The notes: generated by a model not told the origin, from the sequence alone. Counted from the first letter of the stretch, positions 16,559-24,245 are shown. The stretch is DNA of 32,627 nucleotides from Thermoanaerobaculia bacterium (GCA_016650215.1 JAENWF010000132.1:1-32627); one strand, 5' to 3'. A program made the numbers and translations.

Positions 16559-17188
16559 ATGGATGGATGGTTCTTCGCACTCGTGGTCGCGGCGGCGACG
16601 GTCGGCTCCCTTCATGCGCTCGCCCCCGATCATTGGGTTCCTTTCGCCGCGCTCGGGCGTGCGCGAGGATGGAGCGCCGGGCGGACTGCGCGGCTGACCT
16701 TCGTCTGCGGCCTGGGACACGTGAGTGTTTCAGCGGCGTTCGGGATCGCGGCGCTGATGATCGGGCTTCAGAGCGTCAAGGCGCTCGGCGCGACACTGCA
16801 AGGCAATGCCGCCCTCCTGCTGATTGGGTTCGGCCTCGCATACATGACGTGGGGTCTGTGGCGGCGGTTCTCGCAGCGGCTCGCGCACGAGCACCATCCG
16901 CCCGGAGCTGGTCTCACGGAATGGTCGCTCTTTCTCTTCTTCTGCGCTGATCCTTGTGTCGCGGTGATCCCGATGATCATCGCCGCGTCGTCGCATGGCT
17001 GGGGCGCAGTCGCCGCGGTCATCGCCGTCTACGAGATCTCGATGTTCGTGACGATGCTGACTCTTGTGACGACGTCCCTCGCAGGAGTGCAGAAGCTGAA
17101 GTTTCATTGGCTCGATCACTACGGCGATGTCGTCGCCGGTGCGACGATCGTGATCCTCGGTGTGGTCGTGACGCTCCTCGGCGTGTAA
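16559..17188 (+). CDS. NicO/NiCoT-like nickel (cobalt) permease
   Basis: A 209-aa integral membrane protein with about six hydrophobic segments. TM1 contains HALAPDH, which fits the HX4DH metal signature of NiCoT/NicO nickel-cobalt transporters. There is a second His in GLGHVSVSAAFG and a short His-rich loop HEHHPP (about 101-105) before FCADPCVAVIPMII. It lies 11 bp after the crotonase gene as the last gene of the hydrogenase maturation operon, so nickel uptake for the [NiFe] centre is the natural role. Metal specificity (Ni or Co) cannot be told from sequence, and distant export relatives (RcnA-like) share the fold. Confidence 0.75.
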   Translation: MDGWFFALVVAAATVGSLHALAPDHWVPFAALGRARGWSAGRTARLTFVCGLGHVSVSAAFGIAALMIGLQSVKALGATLQGNAALLLIGFGLAYMTWGLWRRFSQRLAHEHHPPGAGLTEWSLFLFFCADPCVAVIPMIIAASSHGWGAVAAVIAVYEISMFVTMLTLVTTSLAGVQKLKFHWLDHYGDVVAGATIVILGVVVTLLGV

Positions 17189-17206
17189 CAAAGCATTCCA
17201 CCCGCC

Positions 17207-17232
17207 GCGACGACCTCACAGCCGGCCGTCGC
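17207..17232 (+). terminator. Small GC-rich hairpin after the hyp operon
   Basis: GCGACG and CGTCGC form a perfect 6-bp stem with a 14-base loop, starting 18 bp after the permease stop. No U-tract follows, so its use as a terminator is uncertain. Confidence 0.25.
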
Positions 17233-17288
17233 TCCTGTCACCGTTTGATCGCTCTCTACGAACCTAGGGTGTACGTGGAGGCTCGATA

Positions 17289-17906
17289 ATGGAGGTCAGG
17301 ACCGGCAAGGTCAAACTGGAGGGCGAGCTGTTCATGCCCGAAGCGCCAGTGGGGGTCATCCTCCGCTGCGTGGCTCCCGGCTCGCTCGGGAACGCGAGCG
17401 ATGCAGTGCTCGCGGAAGCATTCGGCAGGTACAGCATGGCGATGCTTCGCGTATCGTTGTTGACGGGAGAAGAGCTTGCGGTTGAACCGCAGACGCATCG
17501 CTATCAGCGCGACGCGGAGTTTCTGGCGGGAAGGGTCATCGACGTCGCGCAGTGGGTTCACGCGAATGCTGCGACTGCCGGGCTGCCGATCGGTTACTGC
17601 GGCTACTACGCGACGGCCGCTGCGGTACTCGTCGCCGCGACGCAGCGGCCCGACATCGTGAGCGCGGTCGTGGCAATCAACGGCCGGACCGATCTCGCCA
17701 ATGACTACCTGCGCGATCTCCGGACGCCGACGCTTCTCACGATCAACGAAATGCCTGTGCTGCGAATGAACCGCGAGGCCTTGTCGCTCCTGAAGGGCGA
17801 GCGGCGGATCGAGATCGTGCACGGTGATAGAGAAGCGGCTGTCTCAATCATGGTGGAGAAGAGCGTCCGCTGGTTCGCCGACAGAATGACGCTTGTCGCC
17901 GCGTAG
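17289..17906 (+). CDS. Alpha/beta-hydrolase-fold protein lacking the catalytic triad
   Basis: A 205-aa protein like the dienelactone-hydrolase-type proteins often linked to phosphoribosyltransferases. It keeps the fold (PVGVILRCVAPGSLGN, AAAVLVAATQRPDIVSAVVAINGRTDL, LRTPTLLTINEMPVLRMNREAL, GERRIEIVHG). The nucleophile elbow, usually G-A-S-T-G, reads G-Y-Y-A-T (residues 105-109), so the Ser is Tyr. The usual Asp region (GGRDEPVL) reads INEMPVL, and the His segment (GATHLF) reads GDREAA. All three catalytic positions are gone, so it is probably a pseudoenzyme with a binding role, or is decaying; the intact frame favours the former. GGAGG lies 7 bases before ATG. It converges with the next gene at a 5-bp gap. 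Confidence 0.65.
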   Translation: MEVRTGKVKLEGELFMPEAPVGVILRCVAPGSLGNASDAVLAEAFGRYSMAMLRVSLLTGEELAVEPQTHRYQRDAEFLAGRVIDVAQWVHANAATAGLPIGYCGYYATAAAVLVAATQRPDIVSAVVAINGRTDLANDYLRDLRTPTLLTINEMPVLRMNREALSLLKGERRIEIVHGDREAAVSIMVEKSVRWFADRMTLVAA

Positions 17907-17911
17907 CTTCC

Positions 17912-18499
17912 TCAGTAGACAGAAAGCGACGGCGGAATCACAGGATGCCGCTCGATGTGCGGCGGCCGTTCGAGCATCAGCTCCGGATGATTGTGACGGA
18001 ACGACTCGCGGATGTGGCACGGCCAGCAGACGGCTTCGTGGGTCGCGAACACACTCGGGAGCAGTTCCGTCTGGATCTCCTTCCACTCGTGCGTCGAGCC
18101 GTCAGGCGCGCGCAGCGCGGGCGGGCGCTCATGCCACACGATTTCTTCGATCGCGTGCCCGCAGAATGCGCATGACTTTCCCTCGTACCATCGGGTGACG
18201 ATCGTCTTTACCGCACATGACCCGGGCGAAGACTCCACCTGGGCGAGACATTCCTGCCCGCATCCCGCCATCTCCGGCCACCGCGAGCACGTGCTGAGAC
18301 TGAGGGGTGTCTCGCCGGCGATCGCAGTCCACTTCGCCGCACGTGACGCATCGACGCGCACCGCGGCAGGTTTGTGGTTTTCAGGGCAGATGATGAGCCG
18401 CTGACCGCGAAACGTGCGCCACACGCGGAAGTATCCGCTCAGGAAGAAATAGGCGATCGTGAGGAGAATAGCGGCGACTAGGAACGTGAAAGCGGTCAT
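17912..18499 (-). CDS. Membrane-anchored Cys-rich protein of unknown function
   Basis: A 195-aa protein that I do not recognise. It has one N-terminal TM helix (about residues 3-21) followed by RVWRTFRGQR. By the positive-inside rule this puts the rest in the cytoplasm. Nine cysteines follow: C38 (CPENH), C71, C80 and C84 (CSRWPEMAGCGQEC), C95, the pair C110/C113 (CAFC) and the pair C158/C161 (CWPCH). The arrangement suggests metal or Fe-S binding. CWPCH fits a haem c motif formally, but a cytoplasmic location argues against it. AAGGAG lies about 7 bases before ATG. It lies 97 bp downstream of waaF on the same strand. Confidence 0.6.
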   Translation of the reverse strand: MTAFTFLVAAILLTIAYFFLSGYFRVWRTFRGQRLIICPENHKPAAVRVDASRAAKWTAIAGETPLSLSTCSRWPEMAGCGQECLAQVESSPGSCAVKTIVTRWYEGKSCAFCGHAIEEIVWHERPPALRAPDGSTHEWKEIQTELLPSVFATHEAVCWPCHIRESFRHNHPELMLERPPHIERHPVIPPSLSVY

Positions 18500-18557
18500 G
18501 ACGCACTCCTTCGGTCAATCGAAGGTACTCCGGCCATTCTCACTGTGCGGTGGCGAA

Positions 18558-18578
18558 CGTCACGCAAGCCCTGTGACG
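18558..18578 (-). terminator. Hairpin between waaF and the Cys-rich gene
   Basis: CGTCAC and GTGACG form a perfect 6-bp stem with a 9-base loop, 19 bp beyond the waaF stop on the minus strand. There is no T-run, so it may be an attenuator, a weak terminator or nothing. Confidence 0.25.
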
Positions 18579-18596
18579 AAGCGCGTCGCACCGCTC

Positions 18597-19640
18597 CTAC
18601 AGCAGCGATCGGCGCTCTTCGACTTCGACCCTCGCGTCGAGTTCGCTGTAGAGACCGACGGCGGCGTGGAAAACCTCGTCGACGGTGATCTCCGACATAC
18701 AGCGGTGGTGACCGAGGGGGCACTCGCGGCGATAGCAGGGCTGGCAGGCGAATGGGCGGCGGAGAACGCGCGTAATGCCGGGGATCACGGTGCGGCCGGG
18801 ATCGGTCGGTCCGAAGATCGACACCGTGGGAACCGCGAGGGCCGCCGCGAGGTGGAGCGGGCCGCTGTCATTCGTGATCACGACCGCGCAATGAGAGATC
18901 GCGGCGGCGAGGTGCAGCACATCGCCATCCTGTCCGATGACCGGCAAACCATCGCATGACGCCGAAATCGCCGCGGCTTGCGCGTACTCGGAAGGGCTGG
19001 TGAGGAGAACGACTTCGAAGCCTGCATCGCGAAGGCGGGACGCAGCCTCGCGATAGCGATCGTCGCCCCAATGCTTCGCGCGTCCGTAGAGCCCTCCGGC
19101 GTGGATTCCGAAAAGCGGGCGGTCGAAACGGACTCCCGCGGCGCGCAACTGTTTGTGCGCTTTCTCGCGCATCCGGGCGGGAAGCGAGATCGTCGGCAAC
19201 TCGTCGACGACGCGCGGTGCGCTCAGCGCGGTGAGGAGTGGCGTGTAATCGTCGAGCTGATGTCCGCGGTCACGCAGGTGCGCGACTTTGTGCGTCAGCA
19301 GAATGCCGCGATAGTCCGTTGTGTAGCCCCAGCGCTCACCGATGCCTGCCGCGAACGTCACGACCGCGGACTTGAACGAGTTCGGGAGGATGACCGCGCG
19401 GCGGAAACGACCTTCGCGGAGCGTCGAGATCCGCTGCCGCAATGACCCGTTCCACGGGATCACGGACTTGAAGACTCCGGACGAGGCGAGGAGCGGCGCC
19501 ACGTTCTTCGGCGCCGCAACCGCTATCCCTCCCTCCGAGTGGAAGCGATGCTGCAGCGCGCGGTACGTTGGCAGAGCGAGGATGTTGTCCCCCACCCAGT
19601 TCAGTCCAATCACTACTGTCTGCGCCACCTGGCTACCCAT
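18597..19640 (-). CDS. waaF: ADP-heptose:LPS heptosyltransferase II (GT9)
   Basis: Adds heptose from ADP-heptose to the LPS inner core on the cytoplasmic face of the inner membrane. It has the GT9 pattern: N-terminal VIGLNWVGDNILALPTYRAL, then FGIHAGGLYGRAKHW, ITNDSGPLHLAAALAVPTVSIFGPTDPGRT, and a Cys/His-rich segment CQPCYRRECPLGHHRCM near residue 300, typical of WaaF-type enzymes. Length is 347 aa. Its start overlaps the lpxL stop by 8 bases, and it is the last of four LPS genes. Heptosyltransferase I (WaaC) is an alternative, but the NWVGD start and GPTDP segment favour II. Confidence 0.88.
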   Translation of the reverse strand: MGSQVAQTVVIGLNWVGDNILALPTYRALQHRFHSEGGIAVAAPKNVAPLLASSGVFKSVIPWNGSLRQRISTLREGRFRRAVILPNSFKSAVVTFAAGIGERWGYTTDYRGILLTHKVAHLRDRGHQLDDYTPLLTALSAPRVVDELPTISLPARMREKAHKQLRAAGVRFDRPLFGIHAGGLYGRAKHWGDDRYREAASRLRDAGFEVVLLTSPSEYAQAAAISASCDGLPVIGQDGDVLHLAAAISHCAVVITNDSGPLHLAAALAVPTVSIFGPTDPGRTVIPGITRVLRRPFACQPCYRRECPLGHHRCMSEITVDEVFHAAVGLYSELDARVEVEERRSLL

Positions 19641-20550
19641 TCATCTCTTCGCTTTCCCCCGTCCACTTCCAGCGATCATGCATCCACAGCCAGAGCTCAG
19701 GACGGGCGGCGATGCGGCGCGAGATCACGTCGTTGATACGCGCGGTCAGCGCCGCCGGCTCTCGTTGCTCCGGCGGAAGTTGATCGACACGTATCGCCTC
19801 CTCGAACTCGAGACGATGCCTCGTTTCGTGCGGTATGCAAAAAGCGAACACAATGGTTGAGCCGTGGTGCAGGGCCATCTTCGCAGGTGCCGGGGTGGTC
19901 CACCCGGGCCTCCCGAGAAAAGGGACCAGCACCCCTTCCCGCGGCTGAACTGCCTGATCGGGGAGGAGGACGACAACCCCATTCCCGGCGAGCGTTTTCA
20001 TGAGAGGCCGAGCTGCCTTCCGCCTGTCGACGACTTCGGCGCCTGTCTTTGCTCTGATGCGCGCCAGATCACGCTCGAGAAACTCGTTGTCGAGAACGCG
20101 CGCCACGGTCCGCACGTTGCGGACGAGGGCCGTGATCGCAAGTCCTGCGATCTCCCAACCGCCGTAATGGGCGCTGATGAGAACGACGCCGTGGCCGCGC
20201 GCGATCCCTTCGTCGATGAGGTGCGCGTTGACGAACGGGCAGCGCTCGACAATCTCCTCGAGCGGCATCTCCTGCATTCGAACATACTCGAGCATCTCTC
20301 GCCCGAAGTGGCGCCAGCAGCCGTCGATGATCGCGCGGGCTTCGCGCGGGCTCTTATCGGGGAAGACGGCGCGCAGATTCGCGATCGCCAATCGGTCGCG
20401 GCCGCGCAGAACGTTTCGCGACAACGCTCCGAATCGGGTGCCCCACTTGCGGATTGCGTCGTCCGAGGCGCCGCGCACCAGGCGGGCGACGAGGCGGTAC
20501 GCGGCATACTCGACACGCTGGAGGATCGGGTTCTTGCGCTTGCGCTTCAT
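19633..20550 (-). CDS. lpxL: Lipid A biosynthesis acyltransferase (LpxL/HtrB family)
   Basis: Late acyltransferase that adds a secondary fatty acyl chain to Kdo-lipid A. The catalytic HX4E motif is SAHYGGWE. The family segments LLPDQAVQPREGVLVPFLGRPGWTTPAPAKMA and the C-terminal RPELWLWMHDRWKW are present. The N-terminus is Lys/Arg-rich (MKRKRKNP) rather than a clear TM helix. Length is 305 aa, as expected. Acyl-chain specificity (LpxL, LpxM or LpxP) cannot be judged. It overlaps lpxK by 4 bases and waaF by 8. Confidence 0.9.
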   Translation of the reverse strand: MKRKRKNPILQRVEYAAYRLVARLVRGASDDAIRKWGTRFGALSRNVLRGRDRLAIANLRAVFPDKSPREARAIIDGCWRHFGREMLEYVRMQEMPLEEIVERCPFVNAHLIDEGIARGHGVVLISAHYGGWEIAGLAITALVRNVRTVARVLDNEFLERDLARIRAKTGAEVVDRRKAARPLMKTLAGNGVVVLLPDQAVQPREGVLVPFLGRPGWTTPAPAKMALHHGSTIVFAFCIPHETRHRLEFEEAIRVDQLPPEQREPAALTARINDVISRRIAARPELWLWMHDRWKWTGESEEMNG

Positions 20551-21392
20551 CGGCGAACGGCGTCGAGAATGCGCTCGAGGACCGTCGTCTCGAACACGAA
20601 CACGGCGCGGATCGGCATAATGTCACGCCGCGAGAACTTGACCGCGTCCTTTTCCGTCGTGACGATCTGTTCCGCGCCCGCCGCAGCGGCGAGCCGGGCG
20701 ACCGTGTCGAGATCGGCCGCGCTGTATCGATGATGATCGCCGAAGCCGCGCGTTCCAACGACCTCCAGACCGGCGGCCAGCAGCGACCCGAAGAACTGCT
20801 CGTTGTCAGCCAGCGCGGAGAAAGCAAAGACTCGCTTCTGCAGCAGTTCCGGTGGCACTTCCATGTGAAGCCGCCGGGGAACGACGAACGTGGCCTCGCT
20901 GAGTGCTGAGCGTCCTTCGCGAGAGAAGCGGTCGCCGGGCGCATCGATGACGACGTCGATGTCGCGATGAAGCTGCAGATGCTGAAAGCCGTCGTCGAGC
21001 ACGAATACATCGCAATCATTACCAGCTAGATATGAGAGAGCATTGTTGTGACGATTAGAACCTACAATTACATCGACATTGTCGGTTCTGTTTTTGATCA
21101 ACACTGGCTCGTCGCCGAAGCGTGCGGGATCGGCTGTGCTCACGACGCCGCCATCCCCGCTCCTCCCGTGCCCCCGCGTGAGAACTGCGACCCGAAGTCC
21201 CTGCGAGTCGAGGAACCGGCAGAGCGCAATCACGGCTGGTGTCTTCCCCGCCCCTCCCGCCACGATGTTGCCGATCGAGATTACCGGCCGCGGCAGTCTC
21301 TTCGCGTGGAGAGCACCTGCGCGGTAGAGCGCTCGCCGTGCGCGGTTGATCCCGCGATAGACGATCTCGGCGGCGCGGACGATCGGATTCAC
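20547..21392 (-). CDS. lpxK: Tetraacyldisaccharide 4'-kinase (LpxK), compact form with AT-rich patch
   Basis: Phosphorylates the 4' position of the lipid A disaccharide at the inner membrane. The P-loop is VISIGNIVAGGAGKTP, followed by AVLTRGHGR, GDEPVLIKNR, VFVLDDGFQHLQLHRDIDVVIDA and the C-terminal IVTTEKDAVKF. All family landmarks are present, although 281 aa is shorter than the common 310-350. Codons covering IKNRTDNVDVIVGSNRHNNA and the following residues (21001-21100) are unusually AT-rich, about 38% GC, unlike the rest of the gene. It overlaps waaA by 4 bases and lpxL by 4 bases. Confidence 0.92.
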   Translation of the reverse strand: MNPIVRAAEIVYRGINRARRALYRAGALHAKRLPRPVISIGNIVAGGAGKTPAVIALCRFLDSQGLRVAVLTRGHGRSGDGGVVSTADPARFGDEPVLIKNRTDNVDVIVGSNRHNNALSYLAGNDCDVFVLDDGFQHLQLHRDIDVVIDAPGDRFSREGRSALSEATFVVPRRLHMEVPPELLQKRVFAFSALADNEQFFGSLLAAGLEVVGTRGFGDHHRYSAADLDTVARLAAAAGAEQIVTTEKDAVKFSRRDIMPIRAVFVFETTVLERILDAVRR

Positions 21393-22642
21393 AGGAGTCC
21401 GGCGATCCTCGCGGCGGTGCGCGCAGAAGCCCCGCGGTTCGCGATCACGGTGCGCCGAGCGCGCTCGCCGATCTCTGTGCGCGCTTGCTCGTCCTCGACC
21501 ATTCTCTCGGCGAACTCGATCGCGGCAGCGGCACTCCCGACCTCTTCCGCTCCGCCGCTCGTGAGGAACGCCTGCGCGATCTCGCGAAAGTTCGACATCG
21601 ACGGGCCGAAGCAGACCGGCACGCCCGCCGCCGCCGGCTCGATCGGGTTGTGTCCGCCGAACGGGGCGATGCTGCCACCGACGAAGGCTACCGTCGCGTA
21701 GCGGTAGATGCGGGAGAGCTCGCCGAGGGTGTCGAGAAGAAGAACGTCAGGCGATCCGCCGGATGGAGCTCTCATCTCACTCCGCCGCACGTATCGCAGT
21801 GAAGTGGTGCTCAACAATCCGGCGACCTGCTCGAAGCGTTCGGGTTTACGCGGCGCGATGATCACGAACGCGCTGTGCTCCCGGGCGAACCGCTCGATCT
21901 CCGGCAGAAACGCCTCGTCCTCTCCCTCCATCGTCGAGCCGAGAACGACCACTTTGCGGCCGGCGATCAGCGACTCGATGAAGGGGGCGGCTTCGAGGGG
22001 CGAGTGGTCGGGCTCGAAGTCGAACTTCACGTTGCCGGTCGTCTCGATCGTTTCCTCGTTCGCGCCGATCGCGAGGAATCGCTCGCGGTCAGTCTCCTCG
22101 CGCGCGAGGATCGCGTCGTAATTGGCCAGCACGCGCCGCACCGCGAAACGTCCCATGCGGTAGCGGGGGAAGGAGCGATCCGAGATGCGTCCATTCGCCA
22201 GCACCAGACGCATCCCGCGCTGGCGAGCGAGACGGGTCACGTTTGGCCAGATCTCGGTCTCCATCGTCGCAAAAAGCCGCGGGCGATGATGGTCGAGGAA
22301 GCGCCGCACCGAAGCTGAGAAGTCGAACGGAAAATAGGTGACCGTCGCCTCGGGGAAGAGCCGCCTCGCCTGCGCCTGTCCCGTCACCGTAGTCGTCGTA
22401 AAGACGAAGGAGGTGGAGGGACGCAGCTTCACGATCTCGCGCACTACTTCGCGCGCAGCCAGTACCTCCCCGACCGAAACCGCGTGCACCCAGATGTCGT
22501 GTTCGTTCGCCGGATGTTTGTAGAACCCCATCCGCGAAGAAAAGTTCGTCAGGTACTTGCCCCGCAGGAACCCCGCAAGGAGGAAGAATGGGAGGGTGAT
22601 GGCAAAGACGAGGTACAGAAGGACCTCGTAGACGACGAACAT
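21389..22642 (-). CDS. waaA: 3-deoxy-D-manno-octulosonic acid (Kdo) transferase
   Basis: Transfers Kdo from CMP-Kdo to lipid IVA. An N-terminal membrane anchor (about residues 3-27) leads into the GT30 domain. It has the conserved WVHAVSVGEVLAA with the presumed catalytic Glu (E59), then FATMETEIWPN, ANGRISDRSFPRY, TGNVKFD, VVVLGSTMEGED and FVGGSIAPFGGHNPIEPAAAGVPV. Length is 417 aa, as usual. It is the first gene of the LPS operon; the repeat-rich gap 22643-22965 must hold its promoter. The downstream overlap with lpxK suggests coupled translation. Confidence 0.95.
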   Translation of the reverse strand: MFVVYEVLLYLVFAITLPFFLLAGFLRGKYLTNFSSRMGFYKHPANEHDIWVHAVSVGEVLAAREVVREIVKLRPSTSFVFTTTTVTGQAQARRLFPEATVTYFPFDFSASVRRFLDHHRPRLFATMETEIWPNVTRLARQRGMRLVLANGRISDRSFPRYRMGRFAVRRVLANYDAILAREETDRERFLAIGANEETIETTGNVKFDFEPDHSPLEAAPFIESLIAGRKVVVLGSTMEGEDEAFLPEIERFAREHSAFVIIAPRKPERFEQVAGLLSTTSLRYVRRSEMRAPSGGSPDVLLLDTLGELSRIYRYATVAFVGGSIAPFGGHNPIEPAAAGVPVCFGPSMSNFREIAQAFLTSGGAEEVGSAAAAIEFAERMVEDEQARTEIGERARRTVIANRGASARTAARIAGLL

Positions 22643-22677
22643 AGGCGCGGATGATATCCCTGAGGACTGCGTTAACA

Positions 22678-22712
22678 GTGCTGAGTGCTGAGTGCTGAGT
22701 GACGAGTGCTGA
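22678..22712. repeat. Tandem heptamer GTGCTGA, 5 units
   Basis: Five consecutive 7-base units: GTGCTGA three times, GTGACGA once and GTGCTGA again. Such short tandem arrays are prone to slippage and copy-number change. It begins 36 bp upstream of the waaA start. Confidence 0.85.
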
Positions 22713-22761
22713 GGACTGGGCCGAGCATCGTGAAGCCCCGCTTGTCATCCTGAGCGAAGGT

Positions 22762-22865
22762 TCTGTGTCGCGCCGTCGCCCCGCGGCGGCGCCCCTCTGA
22801 GTCATTGGCGATGCATGTTCCCAACGGGCAGAGAGCGCCGCCGCGGGGCGACGGCGCCACACAGA
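22762..22865 (-). repeat. 104-bp MITE-like palindromic element, copy B (inverted relative to copy A)
   Basis: Ends TCTGTGT and ACACAGA with about 31-bp terminal inverted repeats and one mismatch. Both arms carry GCCGTCG where both arms of copy A (4308-4412) carry GCCGCCG, so the change is compensated. The centre, read on the minus strand, keeps the ordered blocks CCGTTG, AACA, ATCGCC and AATGA seen in copy A. An imperfect 18-bp inverted repeat (TGTCATCCTGAGCGAAGG) flanks it. Confidence 0.8.
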
Positions 22866-22903
22866 GGCGGATCTCCTTCGCTCGAGATGACATTGAATCA
22901 GAT

Positions 22904-22940
22904 CCCTCGGCCCTCGGCACCCAATCCCTAATCCCTAATC
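22904..22940. repeat. Two further heptamer tandem repeats (CCCTCGG x2; CCTAATC x3)
   Basis: CCCTCGG is duplicated at 22904-22917. CCCAATC, CCTAATC and CCTAATC follow at 22920-22940. They have the same 7-base period as the array at 22678 but a different sequence. They end 26 bp before the hflX ATG. Confidence 0.7.
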
Positions 22941-22965
22941 CTTGGTACCATTCCCCGACCCATTG

Positions 22966-24219
22966 ATGGAAAAAGTCATTGCCGTGGGGCTGGTGCTCCC
23001 TGACCTGACGTACAACGTCGCGGAAGAACATCTCGAAGAACTGACGAAACTGATCGAGACGGCGGGCGGCACGGTCGTTGAGCGGGTTCTCGCAAAGAGA
23101 CCGCGGCCCGATCCGGCGCATTTTGTCGGCAGTGGCAAGGCGGAGGAGATCAACCAACTCGCGATGGCGTTCGACGCGACGCTCGTCGTGTTCGACGACG
23201 ATCTCTCACCGGCCCAGGCGCGCAATCTCGAGAAAATCATCGGCGTGAAGGTCATCGACCGCAGTGGGTTGATCCTCGCCATCTTCGCCGGCCGCGCGCG
23301 CAGCCGGGAAGCGCGCACGCAGGTGGAGCTCGCGCAGCTCGAGTACATGTTGCCGCGCCTCACGAAACAGTGGACACATCTGTCTCGTCAGGCGGGCGGC
23401 ATCGGCACGCGCGGTGTTGGTGAGACGCAGCTCGAGACCGACCGCCGGATCGTCCGAACTCGGATCAGCCGCCTGAAAGAGGACCTCGGGAAGATCGAGC
23501 AGACCCGCGAGACGCAACGGAAGGCTCGTCAAGCGGCATTCACCGTGGCGATCGTCGGCTATACGAACGCCGGCAAGTCGACGCTTTTCAACCGGCTCAC
23601 GCACGGCACGGCGGACGCGGTCGATAGGCTGTTTGCGACGCTCGACGCGAAATCACAGAAGGCGGCGTTCGAGATGCCGCGCGACACCGTCATCATCGAC
23701 ACGGTCGGCTTCATCCGCAAACTGCCGCACGATCTCGTCGCCTCGTTCCGCTCAACGATGGAGGAGGCGGTTGCCGCCGATCTCGTTCTTCACGTCATGG
23801 ATGGAAGCCACCCGCAGGTCTCCGAGCAGCGCGAGATCGGCGACGAAGTGCTCGCGGATCTCGGCATCGACCCCGAGCGCGTCATCGAAGTCTTCAACAA
23901 GGTCGATCTCGTCGAGCAGGACGTGTCGCACGAGCGGCGAAGTGAGCGGGTCCGTGTCTCGGCGCTGACCGGCAAAGGGATCGAAGCGCTCGTCGATGTC
24001 ATTCGCGGCCGCGAGCGCGAAGGAGGCTCGGTCATGCAGATCGAGATTCCGCACGAAGACTCGCGCACCGCCGCGCGCCTTCACGAGCTCGCCGATGTCC
24101 TCGACCAGACCGTGACCGACCACGTCACGATTTTCAAGGCCTGGGTTCCGCAACATGCCGTACACTTATTCGCGTCGTACTCGGCGGAGAAATCCCTCGG
24201 GCGTGCAAAGGTAAGTTGA
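22966..24219 (+). CDS. hflX: GTPase HflX
   Basis: Ribosome-associated GTPase that splits stalled 70S ribosomes. N-terminal HflX domain: MEKVIAVGLVLPDL..., then GSGKAEEI and FDDDLSPAQARNLEK. A helical region with GIGTRGVGETQLETDRR follows. The G domain has G1 GYTNAGKS (198-205), DTVGFIRKLPHDLVASFRSTMEE for G3 and the following loop, and NKVDL for G4. Length is 417 aa from ATG 22966; an in-frame TTG at 22942 would add eight residues without family support. It may end shortly before a separate kamA promoter, as an 88-bp gap follows. Confidence 0.95.
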   Translation: MEKVIAVGLVLPDLTYNVAEEHLEELTKLIETAGGTVVERVLAKRPRPDPAHFVGSGKAEEINQLAMAFDATLVVFDDDLSPAQARNLEKIIGVKVIDRSGLILAIFAGRARSREARTQVELAQLEYMLPRLTKQWTHLSRQAGGIGTRGVGETQLETDRRIVRTRISRLKEDLGKIEQTRETQRKARQAAFTVAIVGYTNAGKSTLFNRLTHGTADAVDRLFATLDAKSQKAAFEMPRDTVIIDTVGFIRKLPHDLVASFRSTMEEAVAADLVLHVMDGSHPQVSEQREIGDEVLADLGIDPERVIEVFNKVDLVEQDVSHERRSERVRVSALTGKGIEALVDVIRGREREGGSVMQIEIPHEDSRTAARLHELADVLDQTVTDHVTIFKAWVPQHAVHLFASYSAEKSLGRAKVS

Positions 24220-24245
24220 CGTCAATGAACTTTCTAACATTCAGA

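Larger units (their letters stand above)
22643..22965. other. Repeat-rich divergent intergenic region (about 320 bp)
   Basis: No gene is supported here. Contents from left to right: a GTGCTGA heptamer array (22678-22712); an outer inverted repeat (22743-22760 and 22875-22892) enclosing copy B of the 105-bp MITE-like element; a doubled CCCTCGG (22904-22917); and a triplicated CCTAATC-type heptamer (22920-22940). Promoters for waaA (leftward) and hflX (rightward) must lie here, but none can be assigned with confidence. Confidence 0.6.

Noticed and set aside
18011-18030. Haem c attachment at CWPCH in the Cys-rich membrane protein
   Set aside because: Positive charges after the TM helix place the domain in the cytoplasm, where CXXCH haem attachment does not occur. 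The other CX2C pair suggests metal binding.
22678-22940. CRISPR-like array
   Set aside because: Units are only 7 bases, directly abutting, without spacers or cas genes nearby.
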